Positions 40,121-49,473 are shown, counted from the first letter of the stretch. The stretch: 50,363 bases of DNA from Butyrivibrio proteoclasticus B316 (GCF_000145035.1 NC_014387.1:3271969-3322331), one strand, 5' to 3'. Numbers and translations: made by a program. Notes: generated by a model not told the origin, from the letters alone.

Positions 40121-40149
40121 ATTATATAGTCTATAAAAACATCTGTCAA
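40121..40149 (-). promoter_or_regulatory. Consensus sigma-A promoter of greA-lysS
   Basis: TTGACA (40144-40149) and TATAAT (40121-40126) on the minus strand with a 17-bp spacer: a perfect match to consensus. The leader to the greA start is about 95 nt. Confidence 0.9.
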
Positions 40150-40298
40150 TGACCTAAAATTCCCCTTTATAGCTATTTGCGAAACATTTATTCGTTTACG
40201 CTATTGTGATATGGCGCTATTTCTTTACATTTTTCCAATAAGATATCCAAATATTGATCGAGTATAAAATATTTATTAATACCTTCTAATAGCGTTAT

Positions 40299-41276
40299 TC
40301 AACTCAGCATGACTCTCTTGCAGGCTTCCTTGAGCGAATCCATATCTGTCATCTGGTTTATCTCATTTCTGAATCTGGCGCTTCCCGGCATTCCGACAGT
40401 GTACCAAGACACGTGCTTACGCATCTCGCGGATTCCGATGAACTCTCCCTTATACTTGAGTTGGAGATCAGCATGTCTGATAACTGTATCGTATATCTCC
40501 TGCGCTGTTGGGCGTTCGCAGGCTTCTCCCGTCTCGAAGTAGCTCTTTATCTCACGGAAAAGAAATGGATTCCCCTGGGCAGCTCTGGCTACCATAACGC
40601 CGTCGCACCCTGTCTCTTCAAACATGCGCTTCGTGCTAGGTCCATCAACTACATCACCATTACCGATAACAGGAATCTTAAGAGCTTCCTTGACCTGTCT
40701 GATAATGGTCCAGTCAGCCCGGCCTGAATAGTACTGTTCTCTTGTTCTTCCGTGGACTGCAACTGCTGCCGCGCCGCCTTCCTGAGCTGCAAGAGCGCAC
40801 TCGACCGCATTTACCGATGCCTCTGTAAAACCTCTTCTGATCTTGACTGTAACAGGTCTGTCTGAAACCTCTGTAAGTGCCTTAACAATCTTCTCAATAA
40901 GCTCAGGGTTCTTCATAAGAGCTGAGCCCTCACCGTTTCCAACGACCTTGGGAACGGGGCATCCCATGTTCACATCGAGAATATCATAAGGCCTGTCCTT
41001 AATCATCTCTACTGCCTGCTGCATTATTTCAGGCTCTGATCCAAAGAGTTGAAGTGAAACCGGGTGCTCGTCCTCATGAATTTCCATGAGCATGTTTGTA
41101 TTCTTGTTCTTGTAGGTGATGGCCTTGGCACTTACCATTTCCATGCACACAAGACCTGCTCCCATTTCTCTGCATAACAGACGAAACGGCAGGTCTGATA
41201 CACCTGCCATTGGTCCAAGTATTATATTATTGTCCAGGGTTACGTTCCCTATCTGTAACTTGCCGTAGCCTGACAT
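40299..41276 (-). CDS. dusB: tRNA-dihydrouridine synthase (DusB family)
   Basis: A 325-residue flavoenzyme that reduces uridines in tRNA. It opens NVTLDNNIILGPMAGVSDLP, has the catalytic Cys in NMGCPVPKVVGNGEGSALM and continues with VKIRRGF, VHGRTREQYYSGRADW and IPVIGNGDVV, the FMN-binding TIM barrel pattern. ATG at 41276 with AAAGGA 5 bp upstream; the frame extends a little upstream without a suitable site. It is the last gene of the coaX-DUF6145-like-dus run. Confidence 0.94.
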   Translation of the reverse strand: MSGYGKLQIGNVTLDNNIILGPMAGVSDLPFRLLCREMGAGLVCMEMVSAKAITYKNKNTNMLMEIHEDEHPVSLQLFGSEPEIMQQAVEMIKDRPYDILDVNMGCPVPKVVGNGEGSALMKNPELIEKIVKALTEVSDRPVTVKIRRGFTEASVNAVECALAAQEGGAAAVAVHGRTREQYYSGRADWTIIRQVKEALKIPVIGNGDVVDGPSTKRMFEETGCDGVMVARAAQGNPFLFREIKSYFETGEACERPTAQEIYDTVIRHADLQLKYKGEFIGIREMRKHVSWYTVGMPGSARFRNEINQMTDMDSLKEACKRVMLS

Positions 41277-41336
41277 ATCGTTCCTTTCACTATCCAAATG
41301 AATACGGATTGTTCCGCGCCATGCGCTCTCACAATC

Positions 41337-41813
41337 CTATTCTTCCAATATATCTGCCGGATTCTCGTGCAGAACATAAATCCTGTAATAGAGTCCAAGA
41401 GCCTCGAAGAGATCCTGTCTCTTACGTCTTACTTCGCTCACAAGAAGACCTGCTGTGATCTCATCGTAAGTGATATCCTCTTCATCAGCATTTGTTTCCA
41501 TGCTGATAGTTCCGTCCTCTTCAAATACTATCGTGAAGATTCCACCAGCTTCCTGGGTAAAGAGAACACTGATTATATTGAGCTCTTTTTTGATGCTCTC
41601 AGGAATCTGCTTAAATACAGGGTTAAAGTAGTACTTCTGCTCATAAGCATTAGCTCCGCACAAAACTACTCTTCCACCTGCTGCCTGCTCGAAAACCCTT
41701 CCCTTATTGGTCTTCTGCATCTCATCAATCTTGAAATCTTTTTCCTCTTCCGTGGTCATATCCTTGTCACGGAATTCCTTGTTATATTGTTCTTCAAAAT
41801 CTTTAGCACTCAT
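41337..41813 (-). CDS. DUF6145-like protein of unknown function
   Basis: A 158-residue protein beginning MSAKDFEEQYNKEFRDKD. Its core is GGRVVLCGANAYEQKYYFNP, then FTIVFEEDGTISMETNADEE and LLVSEVRRKRQDLFEALGLY. I associate this sequence with DUF6145, found beside coaX and dus genes in Lachnospiraceae; the name is from memory. No catalytic motif, signal peptide or membrane span. The genomic position in a core operon suggests a housekeeping role. Confidence 0.65.
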   Translation of the reverse strand: MSAKDFEEQYNKEFRDKDMTTEEEKDFKIDEMQKTNKGRVFEQAAGGRVVLCGANAYEQKYYFNPVFKQIPESIKKELNIISVLFTQEAGGIFTIVFEEDGTISMETNADEEDITYDEITAGLLVSEVRRKRQDLFEALGLYYRIYVLHENPADILEE

Positions 41814-41844
41814 CTCTTTTGCCCTTACTACTATTATTTATCCA

Positions 41845-42660
41845 TCACTCAGGTGCATTTTGATTATCAAACTCCTTGAGCTGTGGCTTGGTTCTGCGGT
41901 TCTTCTCATAGAGGATCTGAAGTCCCCTAAGTGTCAGTATCGGATCGTAGACATCTATCTCTTTGGTCTCATCTGCAATGAGTCTTCCAAGACCGCCTGT
42001 CGCAATGACCTTGGTGTTCATAAGACCTGACTCTTCCTTCATCTTATCGATTATGTACTTGGTCTGCCCGATCTGTCCGTAGATAAGTCCCGCCTGCATA
42101 CTGGAAATTGTCTCCTTGGCCAGAATTCCTGCAGGTTTCTTGATCTCTATCTCAGGAAGTTTGGCTGTATCCTGCCACAGAGCCTTGGCTGAAATTCTGA
42201 TTCCGGGACATACAACTCCGGTAAAAAACTCACCTTTTTCATTTATCATAATATAGGTAGTTGCGGTTCCAAAGTCAACCACAAGAACAGGACCGCCGTA
42301 AATCTCATATCCTGCGACAGCGTCAACAATAAGGTCAGGGCCAACTTCTCTTGGATTGTCCAGAGAGATCTTAATACCGGTCTTGATACCAGGGCCCACA
42401 AGATATGGCTTCTTGCCAATATATTTAACTATCGCATTGACAAGTGCATGCATGACCTTGGGCACAACGCTTGCGATCATGACGCCCTCAATCTTGTCTT
42501 TATCCACATTGTTGATGTTCATAAGGGCCAGAAGCTCAAGTCCATACTCATCAGATGTCCTTGTAGTTCCCGTAGTCATCCTAAAAGAGCTGACCATTTT
42601 GTCGCCCTTGAACACGCCATATGTAATATTTGTATTTCCTACATCTACTACCAGAATCAT
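41845..42660 (-). CDS. coaX: Type III pantothenate kinase
   Basis: A 271-residue kinase that phosphorylates pantothenate in the first step of coenzyme A synthesis. It starts with the ASKHA phosphate loop [12 protein letters not shown], then [18 protein letters not shown] and [13 protein letters not shown], with [12 protein letters not shown] [13 protein letters not shown] near the end. Type III enzymes need a monovalent cation and are not inhibited by CoA. It overlaps nothing; 100 bp separate it from birA upstream. Confidence 0.96.
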   Translation of the reverse strand: MILVVDVGNTNITYGVFKGDKMVSSFRMTTGTTRTSDEYGLELLALMNINNVDKDKIEGVMIASVVPKVMHALVNAIVKYIGKKPYLVGPGIKTGIKISLDNPREVGPDLIVDAVAGYEIYGGPVLVVDFGTATTYIMINEKGEFFTGVVCPGIRISAKALWQDTAKLPEIEIKKPAGILAKETISSMQAGLIYGQIGQTKYIIDKMKEESGLMNTKVIATGGLGRLIADETKEIDVYDPILTLRGLQILYEKNRRTKPQLKEFDNQNAPE

Positions 42661-42760
42661 TTTCTACCTCAGTTTATCATAACTTCTTGCGGGCAAAAGC
42701 GGGAAATGCCTCAAGAATCCTGCTTTGCAGGATACCGTATTTCTGAAGAAATTCGAGATC

Positions 42761-43630
42761 CTATGCATATCCATACAAGCCACGCACTGATACTTCGCCG
42801 GCGTTGATCTCGTACTCTTCGCCATCTTCATTGGATACTATAAGTGCCCCGAGAGAATTGATTCCGTGCGCTACAGCCTCATATTCTCCCTTTGGATCAA
42901 GCACTTTGACAATCTTATGCCTGTTGATGAGCCTTACTTCATATTGTTCATGCAAAAGAGTCAGATCATAGTTTACAGAGTACTTCTCATAGTTCTCTTC
43001 AAAACGCTTCATGCAGAACGCAATTACATCTTCTCTTGCCAGCTCCACTCCTGTAGTTGTCAGGATTGAGCCCGCTATATCTTTTATTTCCTCAGGAAAT
43101 TCTGTCATGTTCACATTTATTCCAACACCTATTACAACGTCCCTTATGGTATTGTCATCATTCATGTGAAGCTCAGTAAGTATACCACATATTTTTTTAC
43201 CTGCAATGACTATGTCGTTGGGCCACTTGATCTGTGGAAAATACTTGCACTCAGTAATGATCTGTCCCGGGATATTAACCTCAGTTGACCTGCTGAGCTG
43301 TGCATCCCTTGCACTAACCAGTGCATCCTCGATACCCTCAGCAATGGAAAGCCCCATTATAAGTGTCAGCATCGAAATGCGCTCAGGCGGTGCATCCGGT
43401 CTTATCAAAAGACTCATAGCGATATTATCTGTCTGTGGTGTCTCCCAGCTTCTGCCTCTTGAACCTCTTCCCTTAGTCTGAAGATCAGCAACAACTAAAG
43501 TTCCGGAAGGTGCTCCAAGCACTCCAAGTTCTCTTGCGTCATCGTTGGTTGAGCCGGTCTTTTCTTTATATATAAGATTCTGACCAGCCCATTTGGTATG
43601 TATTTTTTCTGCGATACTCTCCTGATTCAT
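42761..43630 (-). CDS. birA: Biotin-[acetyl-CoA-carboxylase] ligase, monofunctional
   Basis: A 289-residue ligase that attaches biotin to carboxylase subunits. It has GSTNDDAREL, then the biotinyl-AMP loop KGRGSRGRSWETP (53-65) and IKWPNDIVIAGKKICGIL with the catalytic lysine. There is no N-terminal helix-turn-helix, so it is a class I enzyme and not a repressor. About 25 residues around SARDAQLSRSTEVNIPGQI look like an insertion before the KWPND motif. It is followed by coaX. Confidence 0.95.
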   Translation of the reverse strand: MNQESIAEKIHTKWAGQNLIYKEKTGSTNDDARELGVLGAPSGTLVVADLQTKGRGSRGRSWETPQTDNIAMSLLIRPDAPPERISMLTLIMGLSIAEGIEDALVSARDAQLSRSTEVNIPGQIITECKYFPQIKWPNDIVIAGKKICGILTELHMNDDNTIRDVVIGVGINVNMTEFPEEIKDIAGSILTTTGVELAREDVIAFCMKRFEENYEKYSVNYDLTLLHEQYEVRLINRHKIVKVLDPKGEYEAVAHGINSLGALIVSNEDGEEYEINAGEVSVRGLYGYA

Positions 43631-43756
43631 GTTTTTTCTTCCTTTATGCCTTAATTTTCCGTCGTATTAAATCAAGATTATTTTTGTCTTGATTATGTTG
43701 ATTATTATTACACAATACTAATATATATGCTTTCCATTTATACATCAACTCTTATA

Positions 43757-44752
43757 TTATTCGCTCTTTTTAAGAGTTGCATACATTACAGCCTTAATAG
43801 TGTGCATACGGTTTTCCGCCTCTTTAAAGACAATTGATCTGTCAGATTCAAAGACTTCATCCGTAACTTCCATCTCATTTAAGCCGTATTTTTCTTTAAT
43901 TTCCTTGCCTATGCCTGTATTGAGGTCGTGGAAGGATGGAAGGCAATGCATGAATACGCACTTATCCCCTGCATTATTCATAATGTCCATTGTAACCCTG
44001 TATGGCTCGAGGTCTTTGATCCTCTCTTCCCATACACTGTCAGGTTCTCCCATTGACACCCAGATATCTGTGTAAATAACGTCTGCCCCCTTGGTTCCTT
44101 CTATAGGGTCCTCACAGAAATCAATTATTGCCCCTGTCTTCTTGGCAATATCAAGGCAGGTCTCAACCAGCTCTTTTTCCGGGAAGTATTTCTTGTTGGA
44201 GACTGCAGTAAAATGCATTCCCATCTTGGCGCATACAACCATCAGCGAATTTCCTGTGTTGTATCTTGCATCGCCCATGTATACCAGATGAATTCCGTTC
44301 AGCTTGCCGAAATGCTCTTTTATTGTCAAAAGATCTGCAAGCATCTGCGTAGGATGAAATTCATTGGTAAGTCCGTTCCACACAGGAACTGTGCTGTATT
44401 TGGCAAGAGTTTCAACTATTTCCTGCTCAAAGCCTCTGTATTCAATTCCGTCATACATGCTGGAAAGAACGCGTGCTGTATCGGCAATGCTCTCTTTTTT
44501 GCCAATCTGTGAATCTGTAGGGTTGAGATAGGTTGAACCCATTCCCAAGTCACTTGCCGCTACTTCAAAAGAGCATCTGGTTCTTGTACTTGTCTTTTCA
44601 AAGATAAGTGCGATGTTCTTGCCCTTTAGCTCATCGTGAAGAATTCCATTTTTCTTTTTCTCCTTGAGTGTGGCTGCAAGATCCACAAGATAAGAGATTT
44701 CCTCCGGTGTATAGTCCAACAGTTTCAAAAAGTCACGTCCGTACAGATTCAT
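43757..44752 (-). CDS. argF: Ornithine carbamoyltransferase
   Basis: A 331-residue enzyme: carbamoyl phosphate plus ornithine gives citrulline (arginine synthesis; the same reaction runs backwards in arginine breakdown). The carbamoyl phosphate loop is [16 protein letters not shown], then the [12 protein letters not shown] motif. The ornithine-binding HCLP loop reads [21 protein letters not shown] precedes the ATG. ARG-box-like sequences upstream make the biosynthetic role likely. Confidence 0.95.
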   Translation of the reverse strand: MNLYGRDFLKLLDYTPEEISYLVDLAATLKEKKKNGILHDELKGKNIALIFEKTSTRTRCSFEVAASDLGMGSTYLNPTDSQIGKKESIADTARVLSSMYDGIEYRGFEQEIVETLAKYSTVPVWNGLTNEFHPTQMLADLLTIKEHFGKLNGIHLVYMGDARYNTGNSLMVVCAKMGMHFTAVSNKKYFPEKELVETCLDIAKKTGAIIDFCEDPIEGTKGADVIYTDIWVSMGEPDSVWEERIKDLEPYRVTMDIMNNAGDKCVFMHCLPSFHDLNTGIGKEIKEKYGLNEMEVTDEVFESDRSIVFKEAENRMHTIKAVMYATLKKSE

Positions 44753-44803
44753 ACTATTCCTCCTTGTTCACGCCTATAGCCTTATAATGTGTCATTACAT
44801 CGA

Positions 44804-44832
44804 TAATAACACATAAATATGCATATAAGCAA
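44804..44832 (-). promoter_or_regulatory. Candidate argF promoter
   Basis: TTGCTT (44827-44832) and TTATTA (44804-44809) on the minus strand with a 17-bp spacer, about 55 bp before the argF start codon. ARG-box-like sequences lie next to and within it. Confidence 0.6.
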
Positions 44833-44834
44833 TA

Positions 44835-44864
44835 ATTATACATAATTTATGCATAATTATGCAG
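44835..44864. promoter_or_regulatory. Tandem ARG-box-like operator of argF
   Basis: CTGCATAATTATGCATAA and TATGCATAAATTATGTATAA (minus strand, overlapping) follow the ArgR/AhrC consensus TNTGNATWWWWATNCANA closely. They are directly upstream of the -35 box, as expected for arginine control. ArgR is not encoded in the window. Confidence 0.65.
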
Positions 44865-44935
44865 CTTAGTTAAAGAAAAATACTTTGCAAACCAAAATGT
44901 GCAGTCATCGGATGAGGATAATGATTCATAAAACG

Positions 44936-44993
44936 AAAAAAGACAGATTTGCTAGCTGTTATAAATAACATGAAAGGAACAAATCTGTCTTTT
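44936..44993 (-). terminator. Terminator behind the cell-wall hydrolase gene, shared sequence family
   Basis: On the minus strand AAGACAGATTTG pairs with CAAATCTGTCTT around a long loop that contains a small inner stem (GTTAT/ATAAC), followed by TTTTTTC. About 78 bp around it (44918 onward) match 48267-48345 closely, the terminator behind pfkA. Confidence 0.8.
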
Positions 44994-45053
44994 ATATTCT
45001 TATAAATTACATCACAGGATCTAGAAGGAATATGTACGGATATACACCTGCCA

Positions 45054-46169
45054 TCACCAGAATACATGAGCTCCGATGATAATACCCTCTCGCCCGTTAA
45101 CTCTTCTAAAGTGAAGTGCACCGCCAACAGTAGTCTCGCCGTTAATAGCTGCCTGAGCCGCCTGATAGTTGGCATCTGCAATCTTGCCACTGTTATAAAC
45201 TCTCGCCACAGTTCCGTTAAGAGCCGGTGTGAACTGACCTGAAGCATAGATAACGCTGTAAATACTGTTAGGATAAGCCCCACTCTTAACTCTGTTGAGA
45301 ACAACCGCACCGACAGCAACTCTTCCTTCATAAGGCTGATTGCCTGCCTCGCACTGGATAAGTGCTGCAAGGAGTTTGACTTCATCAGCATCTGCACTGA
45401 CAGCGCCGCGATTCTTTGTAAGAGAAGCTTTCTTCTCAGCCTCTTCACGAATCTTGATAGCCGCAATAGTCTCGCCCTGGTCGATCTTGAACTCGCTTGT
45501 TACATAATCGGACTGAACATAACCTGTTTCATCGTTGTAATCAACGCTGATCCAGCCATTGCCCAGATCCTCAATCATATCTACAAATACTTTTTCTGTG
45601 AGAACTCCAAGTACCTCGGCATTCTCATCAGCCTCTGCTCTGATATTAAGAGCATTACTCTGGCTGGTAACTATCTGCTTACCAACATCAGCAGCAAGGC
45701 TAAGTGCGTCCTCATCAAAGAGAAGGTAATCATCCTTGGCCCAACCAATCAGGTCGCCTGACTGTAGCTTGGTCCATCCATCTCTTCTCTCGAGAATCTT
45801 ACCACCACAGTCTTTGTACAGGACTCCCACCTTGGCAGAATCCTCACTGGGCTCTTCTCTTACATTCATGGCCCTGGACACATTGGCCATTACAATTTTG
45901 GTCTCTGTCTCGTCGGCAGTGCTGGATGCGCTGCTGGCATCAGATGACTTATCAACGCTAGAAGCTACCTGAACTTCATAAGCATCAGCATCAATACCAA
46001 GTGGTGAAACGGGACTGATAATGTTCGAAATACCTGCCGCAACATCAGACATTGTCTTGTTGCTCCGGGCATCTACTGTTAACCCCTGAGAAAGTGTTAG
46101 AACGAAGATGAGACCACAAATAATGAAAAGTCTCATTATCCCACGGGATAACGTCGCCACTTTATTCAT
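45054..46169 (-). CDS. Cell-wall hydrolase with two SH3 domains and a SleB/CwlJ domain
   Basis: A 371-residue exported protein. A membrane anchor or signal peptide (residues 12-30), then an Asp/Ser/Ala-rich linker, two bacterial SH3 repeats (about 93-150 and 165-225: AMNVREEPSEDSAKVGVLYK and ALNIRAEADENAEVLGVLTE), then a Hydrolase_2 domain (about 263-371: LLAALIQCEAGNQPYEGRVA with the catalytic Glu). The end reads GALHFRRVNG and IIGAHVFW. SleB/CwlJ enzymes open peptidoglycan, in spores or vegetative cells. Sporulation itself is not shown here. GAGG before ATG. Confidence 0.93.
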   Translation of the reverse strand: MNKVATLSRGIMRLFIICGLIFVLTLSQGLTVDARSNKTMSDVAAGISNIISPVSPLGIDADAYEVQVASSVDKSSDASSASSTADETETKIVMANVSRAMNVREEPSEDSAKVGVLYKDCGGKILERRDGWTKLQSGDLIGWAKDDYLLFDEDALSLAADVGKQIVTSQSNALNIRAEADENAEVLGVLTEKVFVDMIEDLGNGWISVDYNDETGYVQSDYVTSEFKIDQGETIAAIKIREEAEKKASLTKNRGAVSADADEVKLLAALIQCEAGNQPYEGRVAVGAVVLNRVKSGAYPNSIYSVIYASGQFTPALNGTVARVYNSGKIADANYQAAQAAINGETTVGGALHFRRVNGREGIIIGAHVFW

Positions 46170-46337
46170 ATCTTTGCTATCCTCTTAATTATTCCTATAT
46201 TTAGCAACAAATGTCTTGCGCACAATTATTACATAATTGTTGCAATTTGTTACTATCACGAAAACATAAAGATATTAGCAAAAATTGTCATCTTTGTCAA
46301 ATTTTAATACATTTATAAGTTGAATAATGCAAGAAAA

Positions 46338-47132
46338 TTACAGGCTTTTACTCTTGTCAATGCAGGCAGTTACTGCATCTATCACTGCTGCGCGAAATCC
46401 TTTTTCCTCAAGTACTCTTACAGCCTCAATTGTAGTTCCTGCAGGTGAGCAAACCATGTCTTTGAGCTCTCCCGGATGTTTGCCTGTCTCTAAAACCATC
46501 TTGGCACTGCCAAGAACTGACTGGGCAGCAAACTCATAGGCCTGTTTTCTTGGCATTCCACCTGCCACAGCCGCATCAGCCATAGCTTCTATGAAAAGAA
46601 ATACATAAGCAGGTGATGATCCGCTTACACCCACTACAACATCCATCATTGATTCAGGAACTGTATAAGCCTTACCAAAGCTCTCTAAGAGCTCAATGAT
46701 AAAATGATAATCGTTGTCGTCCACAAGGTCATTTCTGCACACAGCTGAGCATCCCTCAAGTACAAGAGCAGGAGTGTTGGGCATTACTCTTACAAGCTTG
46801 ACGGGTTTCTCAAACTCTTTTGCCAGCCAGCTGATTGTCTTGCCGGCAGCGATGCTGACTACAATCTTGTTGTCATCGATGCTGTCCATGATATCAGCGA
46901 TCACAACCTTAAGATACTGTGGCTTAACAGCCAGAAAGATAATATCCGCATCCTTGGCAACTGCCTCATTAGAGTTGCGGATCTGAATGCCATACTTATT
47001 AGACACCTTAAGTCTTGTAGCCTCTGTTGCTGCTGTTCCAATAATCTCGTTAGGTCCCATGAGCCCTTTGGCAAGAATACCGCCGATAATGGCCTTAGCC
47101 ATGTTTCCAAGTCCGATAAAACCAATTGTCAT
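46338..47132 (-). CDS. proC: Pyrroline-5-carboxylate reductase
   Basis: A 264-residue NAD(P)H enzyme for the last step of proline synthesis. The Rossmann loop is TIGFIGLGNMAKAIIGG; then ADIIFLAVKPQY, KLVRVMPNTPALV and VVGVSGSSPAYVFLFIEAMA, the proline-site signature, and TGKHPGELKDMVCSPAGTTI. Length as in the family. Transcribed alone between the hydrolase and the rRNA methyltransferase genes. Confidence 0.96.
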   Translation of the reverse strand: MTIGFIGLGNMAKAIIGGILAKGLMGPNEIIGTAATEATRLKVSNKYGIQIRNSNEAVAKDADIIFLAVKPQYLKVVIADIMDSIDDNKIVVSIAAGKTISWLAKEFEKPVKLVRVMPNTPALVLEGCSAVCRNDLVDDNDYHFIIELLESFGKAYTVPESMMDVVVGVSGSSPAYVFLFIEAMADAAVAGGMPRKQAYEFAAQSVLGSAKMVLETGKHPGELKDMVCSPAGTTIEAVRVLEEKGFRAAVIDAVTACIDKSKSL

Positions 47133-47229
47133 GTCACTTCTCCTCCTGTATGTATCATCTTATATCTGCATGTCTACACATGTTTATATATTTAAATTTA
47201 CTACTGGTGGTGCTAGTGCTTAGCCTCTC

Positions 47230-48036
47230 TTACTTGCCCCTGCGCTGTCTTGATGCCTCGAAAGTAAGAATTGCTGAGGAAGTTGCCGCATTCATCGACT
47301 CAACCTCCCCTTTCATAGGGATAAGGATATATGTATCAGCCGCATCAGCTGTTTCCTTGGTAAGTCCGTTACCTTCATTACCGATAAGGAATGCTGTTGG
47401 ATGTGTATAATCAAACTCGTCGTAGTTCTTTTCACCCTTTAGATGAGCTGCATATGTGTGTATACCGTTTGCCTTGAGTGTTTCAAGAACCTCCGGAATA
47501 CTTTCCACATATATAAATGGCATTCTAAAGATTGATCCCATTGTTGACCTGATAACCTTGGGATTGTAGATATCTGCCGAGCCCTTGCTAAGGATTATTC
47601 CCGTAACACCAGCGCCCTCGCCAGACCTGAGCATTGTTCCAACATTGCCAGGATCCTGAATATTCTCAAGCACCAGAATAAGAGGCTTAGCCCCCTCATC
47701 ATCCTGATTATAGCCCTCAAGAACCTCTTCCATTGTGTAGTGATACTGACTAATAACAGCAATGACACCCTGCGGCGTCTGTGTCGCAGCCATCTTCTTC
47801 ATAACTTCGTCAGATACCTCTTCTGCACCATATCTCCACAGAATCTCTTTATCTTCCTCGCTGGCTTTATCAAGAAAGCGTGTTGTCACATACACTTCTC
47901 TAACCTGAAGTACCGGAGCTTCCCTTAACATCTTCATGCCTTCTATAACAAAAACATCATCCTCACGACGAGCCTTGCTCTTTTCTATATAGTTAACGAC
48001 CTGTTTAACTCTATCGTTGTTTACACTTGTAATCAT
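47230..48036 (-). CDS. SpoU/TrmH-type RNA methyltransferase
   Basis: A 268-residue SPOUT enzyme that 2'-O-methylates an RNA nucleoside (rRNA or tRNA). The N-terminal substrate-binding part contains VVNYIEKSKARREDDVFVIE (typical of TsnR/RlmB-like proteins). The knot domain has NIQDPGNVGTMLRSGEGAGV (motif 1), FLIGNEGNGLTKETADAADT (motif 2) and IPMKGEVESMNAATSSAI (motif 3). It could be an RlmB/TrmH relative, and I cannot name the target base. Confidence 0.92.
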   Translation of the reverse strand: MITSVNNDRVKQVVNYIEKSKARREDDVFVIEGMKMLREAPVLQVREVYVTTRFLDKASEEDKEILWRYGAEEVSDEVMKKMAATQTPQGVIAVISQYHYTMEEVLEGYNQDDEGAKPLILVLENIQDPGNVGTMLRSGEGAGVTGIILSKGSADIYNPKVIRSTMGSIFRMPFIYVESIPEVLETLKANGIHTYAAHLKGEKNYDEFDYTHPTAFLIGNEGNGLTKETADAADTYILIPMKGEVESMNAATSSAILTFEASRQRRGK

Positions 48037-48172
48037 AAAAACCTCTATCTAAAAAATTTCACCCAAGAAAATATACACTAGTATAGCATACTTTAACCTA
48101 CACATTCCAAACATTATCACACGTTATTCTGTATGTAGACATAGCGAAAAATTAGTGCAGTTCTTGAGCAGA

Positions 48173-48203
48173 ATACTTGGCGAGGTATTTTCGAGCCTAG
48201 TAT
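48173..48203. repeat. Hairpin A of a covarying tandem pair
   Basis: ATACTTGGC pairs with GCCTAGTAT (8 of 9) around the loop GAGGTATTTTCGA. The neighbouring hairpin B has different stem bases and a similar loop (GAGGTAATGCCGA). Confidence 0.7.
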
Positions 48204-48216
48204 GAGCCACGGGTGC

Positions 48217-48247
48217 GCACTTAACGAGGTAATGCCGAGTTTAGTGC
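48217..48247. repeat. Hairpin B of a covarying tandem pair
   Basis: GCACTTAAC pairs with GTTTAGTGC (8 of 9) around GAGGTAATGCCGA. Compared with hairpin A, four stem pairs are changed on both sides: AT to GC at the end and GGC/GCC to AAC/GTT near the loop, keeping the pairing. The repeat lies between the rRNA methyltransferase and pfkA terminator. Confidence 0.7.
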
Positions 48248-48283
48248 ATCATCCCACGGCCGAGGACGATAATTCATAAGACG

Positions 48284-48341
48284 AAAAAAGACAGATTTGC
48301 TGACTGTTCTGAATAACATGAAAGGAAGCAAATCTGTCTTT
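48284..48341 (-). terminator. Terminator of pfkA, shared sequence family
   Basis: On the minus strand AAAGACAGATTTGC pairs with GCAAATCTGTCTTT around a 27-nt loop, then TTTTTTC. Nearly the same sequence follows the cell-wall hydrolase gene (44936-44993), including the bases outside the stem. It is 60 bp past the pfkA stop codon. Confidence 0.8.
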
Positions 48342-48404
48342 ATGAGTCTTAATGAATTACGCCGCAGACGAAAACCAGCATTTCTGCGGACTTGCCTTTA
48401 TCAA

Positions 48405-49373
48405 TTACAGGATACGAGCGATCTCGTACATGTACTCGTTGATATTCTTCTTCATTGCAAGAGCCTCGTCGATGTCGTAATCAACGAACTGGCCATTGCG
48501 GTAACTTACTACTCTGTTAGTCTTGCCTGCTGCAAGAATGTCTGCTGCGTAGCATCCCATCATAGAAGCATATACACGGTCCTTACATGTTGGGCTACCA
48601 CCACGCTGCATGTAACCAAGGATAGAAGCTCTTGTCTCAAGACCTGTAGCAGCCTCGATACGACGAGCCATTGATGTTGAATGTCCGATACCCTCAGCGT
48701 TAACGATGATGTGATGAGTCTTACCCTTCTTACGGTTATCGATGATGTTATCGATAATTCTCTGCTCGTTGTAGTCATACTTCTCAGGAAGAAGGATGTC
48801 ATCAGCTCCGTTAGCGATCGCGCACCAAAGAGCGATATATCCGGCATGACGACCCATAACCTCTACGATACTAACTCTCTCATGTGAAGAAGAAGTATCA
48901 CGGATCTTGTCGATAGCTTCCATAGCTGTATTGATTGATGTATCAAATCCGATTGTATAATCTGTGCAGGCAATATCAAGGTCGATTGTACCAGGAATAC
49001 CTACTGTATTGATTCCCTGAGCAGAAAGCTTCTGAGCACCACGGTATGATCCGTCACCACCGATAACAACCATTCCGTCAATGCCGTGCTTACGGCAGAT
49101 CTCAGCGCCCTTAGCCTGACCTTCAGCTGTTGTAAACTCCATACAACGAGCTGTTCCAAGGATTGTACCACCCTTCTGGATGATATCAGAAACGCTACGT
49201 CTGTCCATATCAATGATCTCTTCGTTAAGAAGTCCCATGTATCCCTTCTTGATACCCTTAACTTTGAGTCCGTTAGCAAGTGATTTACGTACAACAGCTC
49301 TGATAGCTGCGTTCATGCCCGGTGCATCGCCACCGCTTGTAAGTACTCCAATAGTCTTGACCTGTTTTGCCAT
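48405..49373 (-). CDS. pfkA: ATP-dependent 6-phosphofructokinase
   Basis: A 322-residue glycolytic kinase (fructose 6-phosphate plus ATP). Motifs: IGVLTSGGDAPGMNAAIRAV (nucleotide), GGDGSYRGA, where Gly after Asp marks ATP use, TIDLDIACTDYTIGFDTSI (catalytic Asp), EVMGRHAGYIAL (substrate Arg) and EGIGHSTSMARRIE. Length fits the bacterial tetrameric enzyme. It has its own promoter and is divergent from dnaE. Confidence 0.97.
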   Translation of the reverse strand: MAKQVKTIGVLTSGGDAPGMNAAIRAVVRKSLANGLKVKGIKKGYMGLLNEEIIDMDRRSVSDIIQKGGTILGTARCMEFTTAEGQAKGAEICRKHGIDGMVVIGGDGSYRGAQKLSAQGINTVGIPGTIDLDIACTDYTIGFDTSINTAMEAIDKIRDTSSSHERVSIVEVMGRHAGYIALWCAIANGADDILLPEKYDYNEQRIIDNIIDNRKKGKTHHIIVNAEGIGHSTSMARRIEAATGLETRASILGYMQRGGSPTCKDRVYASMMGCYAADILAAGKTNRVVSYRNGQFVDYDIDEALAMKKNINEYMYEIARIL

Positions 49374-49444
49374 AATTATTTCCTCGATTCCAAACTAAAA
49401 ATTGTAGAATTCTTCTCTAATAAATTCACTCAAAAATCTAATTA

Positions 49445-49473
49445 AATATAATACAAAAGCCTTAAATTGACAA
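49445..49473 (-). promoter_or_regulatory. pfkA promoter
   Basis: TTGTCA (49468-49473) and TATATT (49445-49450) on the minus strand with a 17-bp spacer, about 70 bp before the pfkA start codon. The 300 bp between pfkA and dnaE otherwise hold only the dnaE promoter and AT-rich DNA. Confidence 0.75.

Noticed and set aside
41298..41879. 193-residue plus-strand frame
   Set aside because: Antisense to the DUF6145-like gene; low-complexity hydrophobic sequence typical of a reversed soluble gene, with no start site.
44870..45466. 198-residue minus-strand frame
   Set aside because: It lies out of frame over the 3' half of the cell-wall hydrolase gene and its terminator, has a repetitive Leu/Arg/Thr composition and no ribosome binding site.
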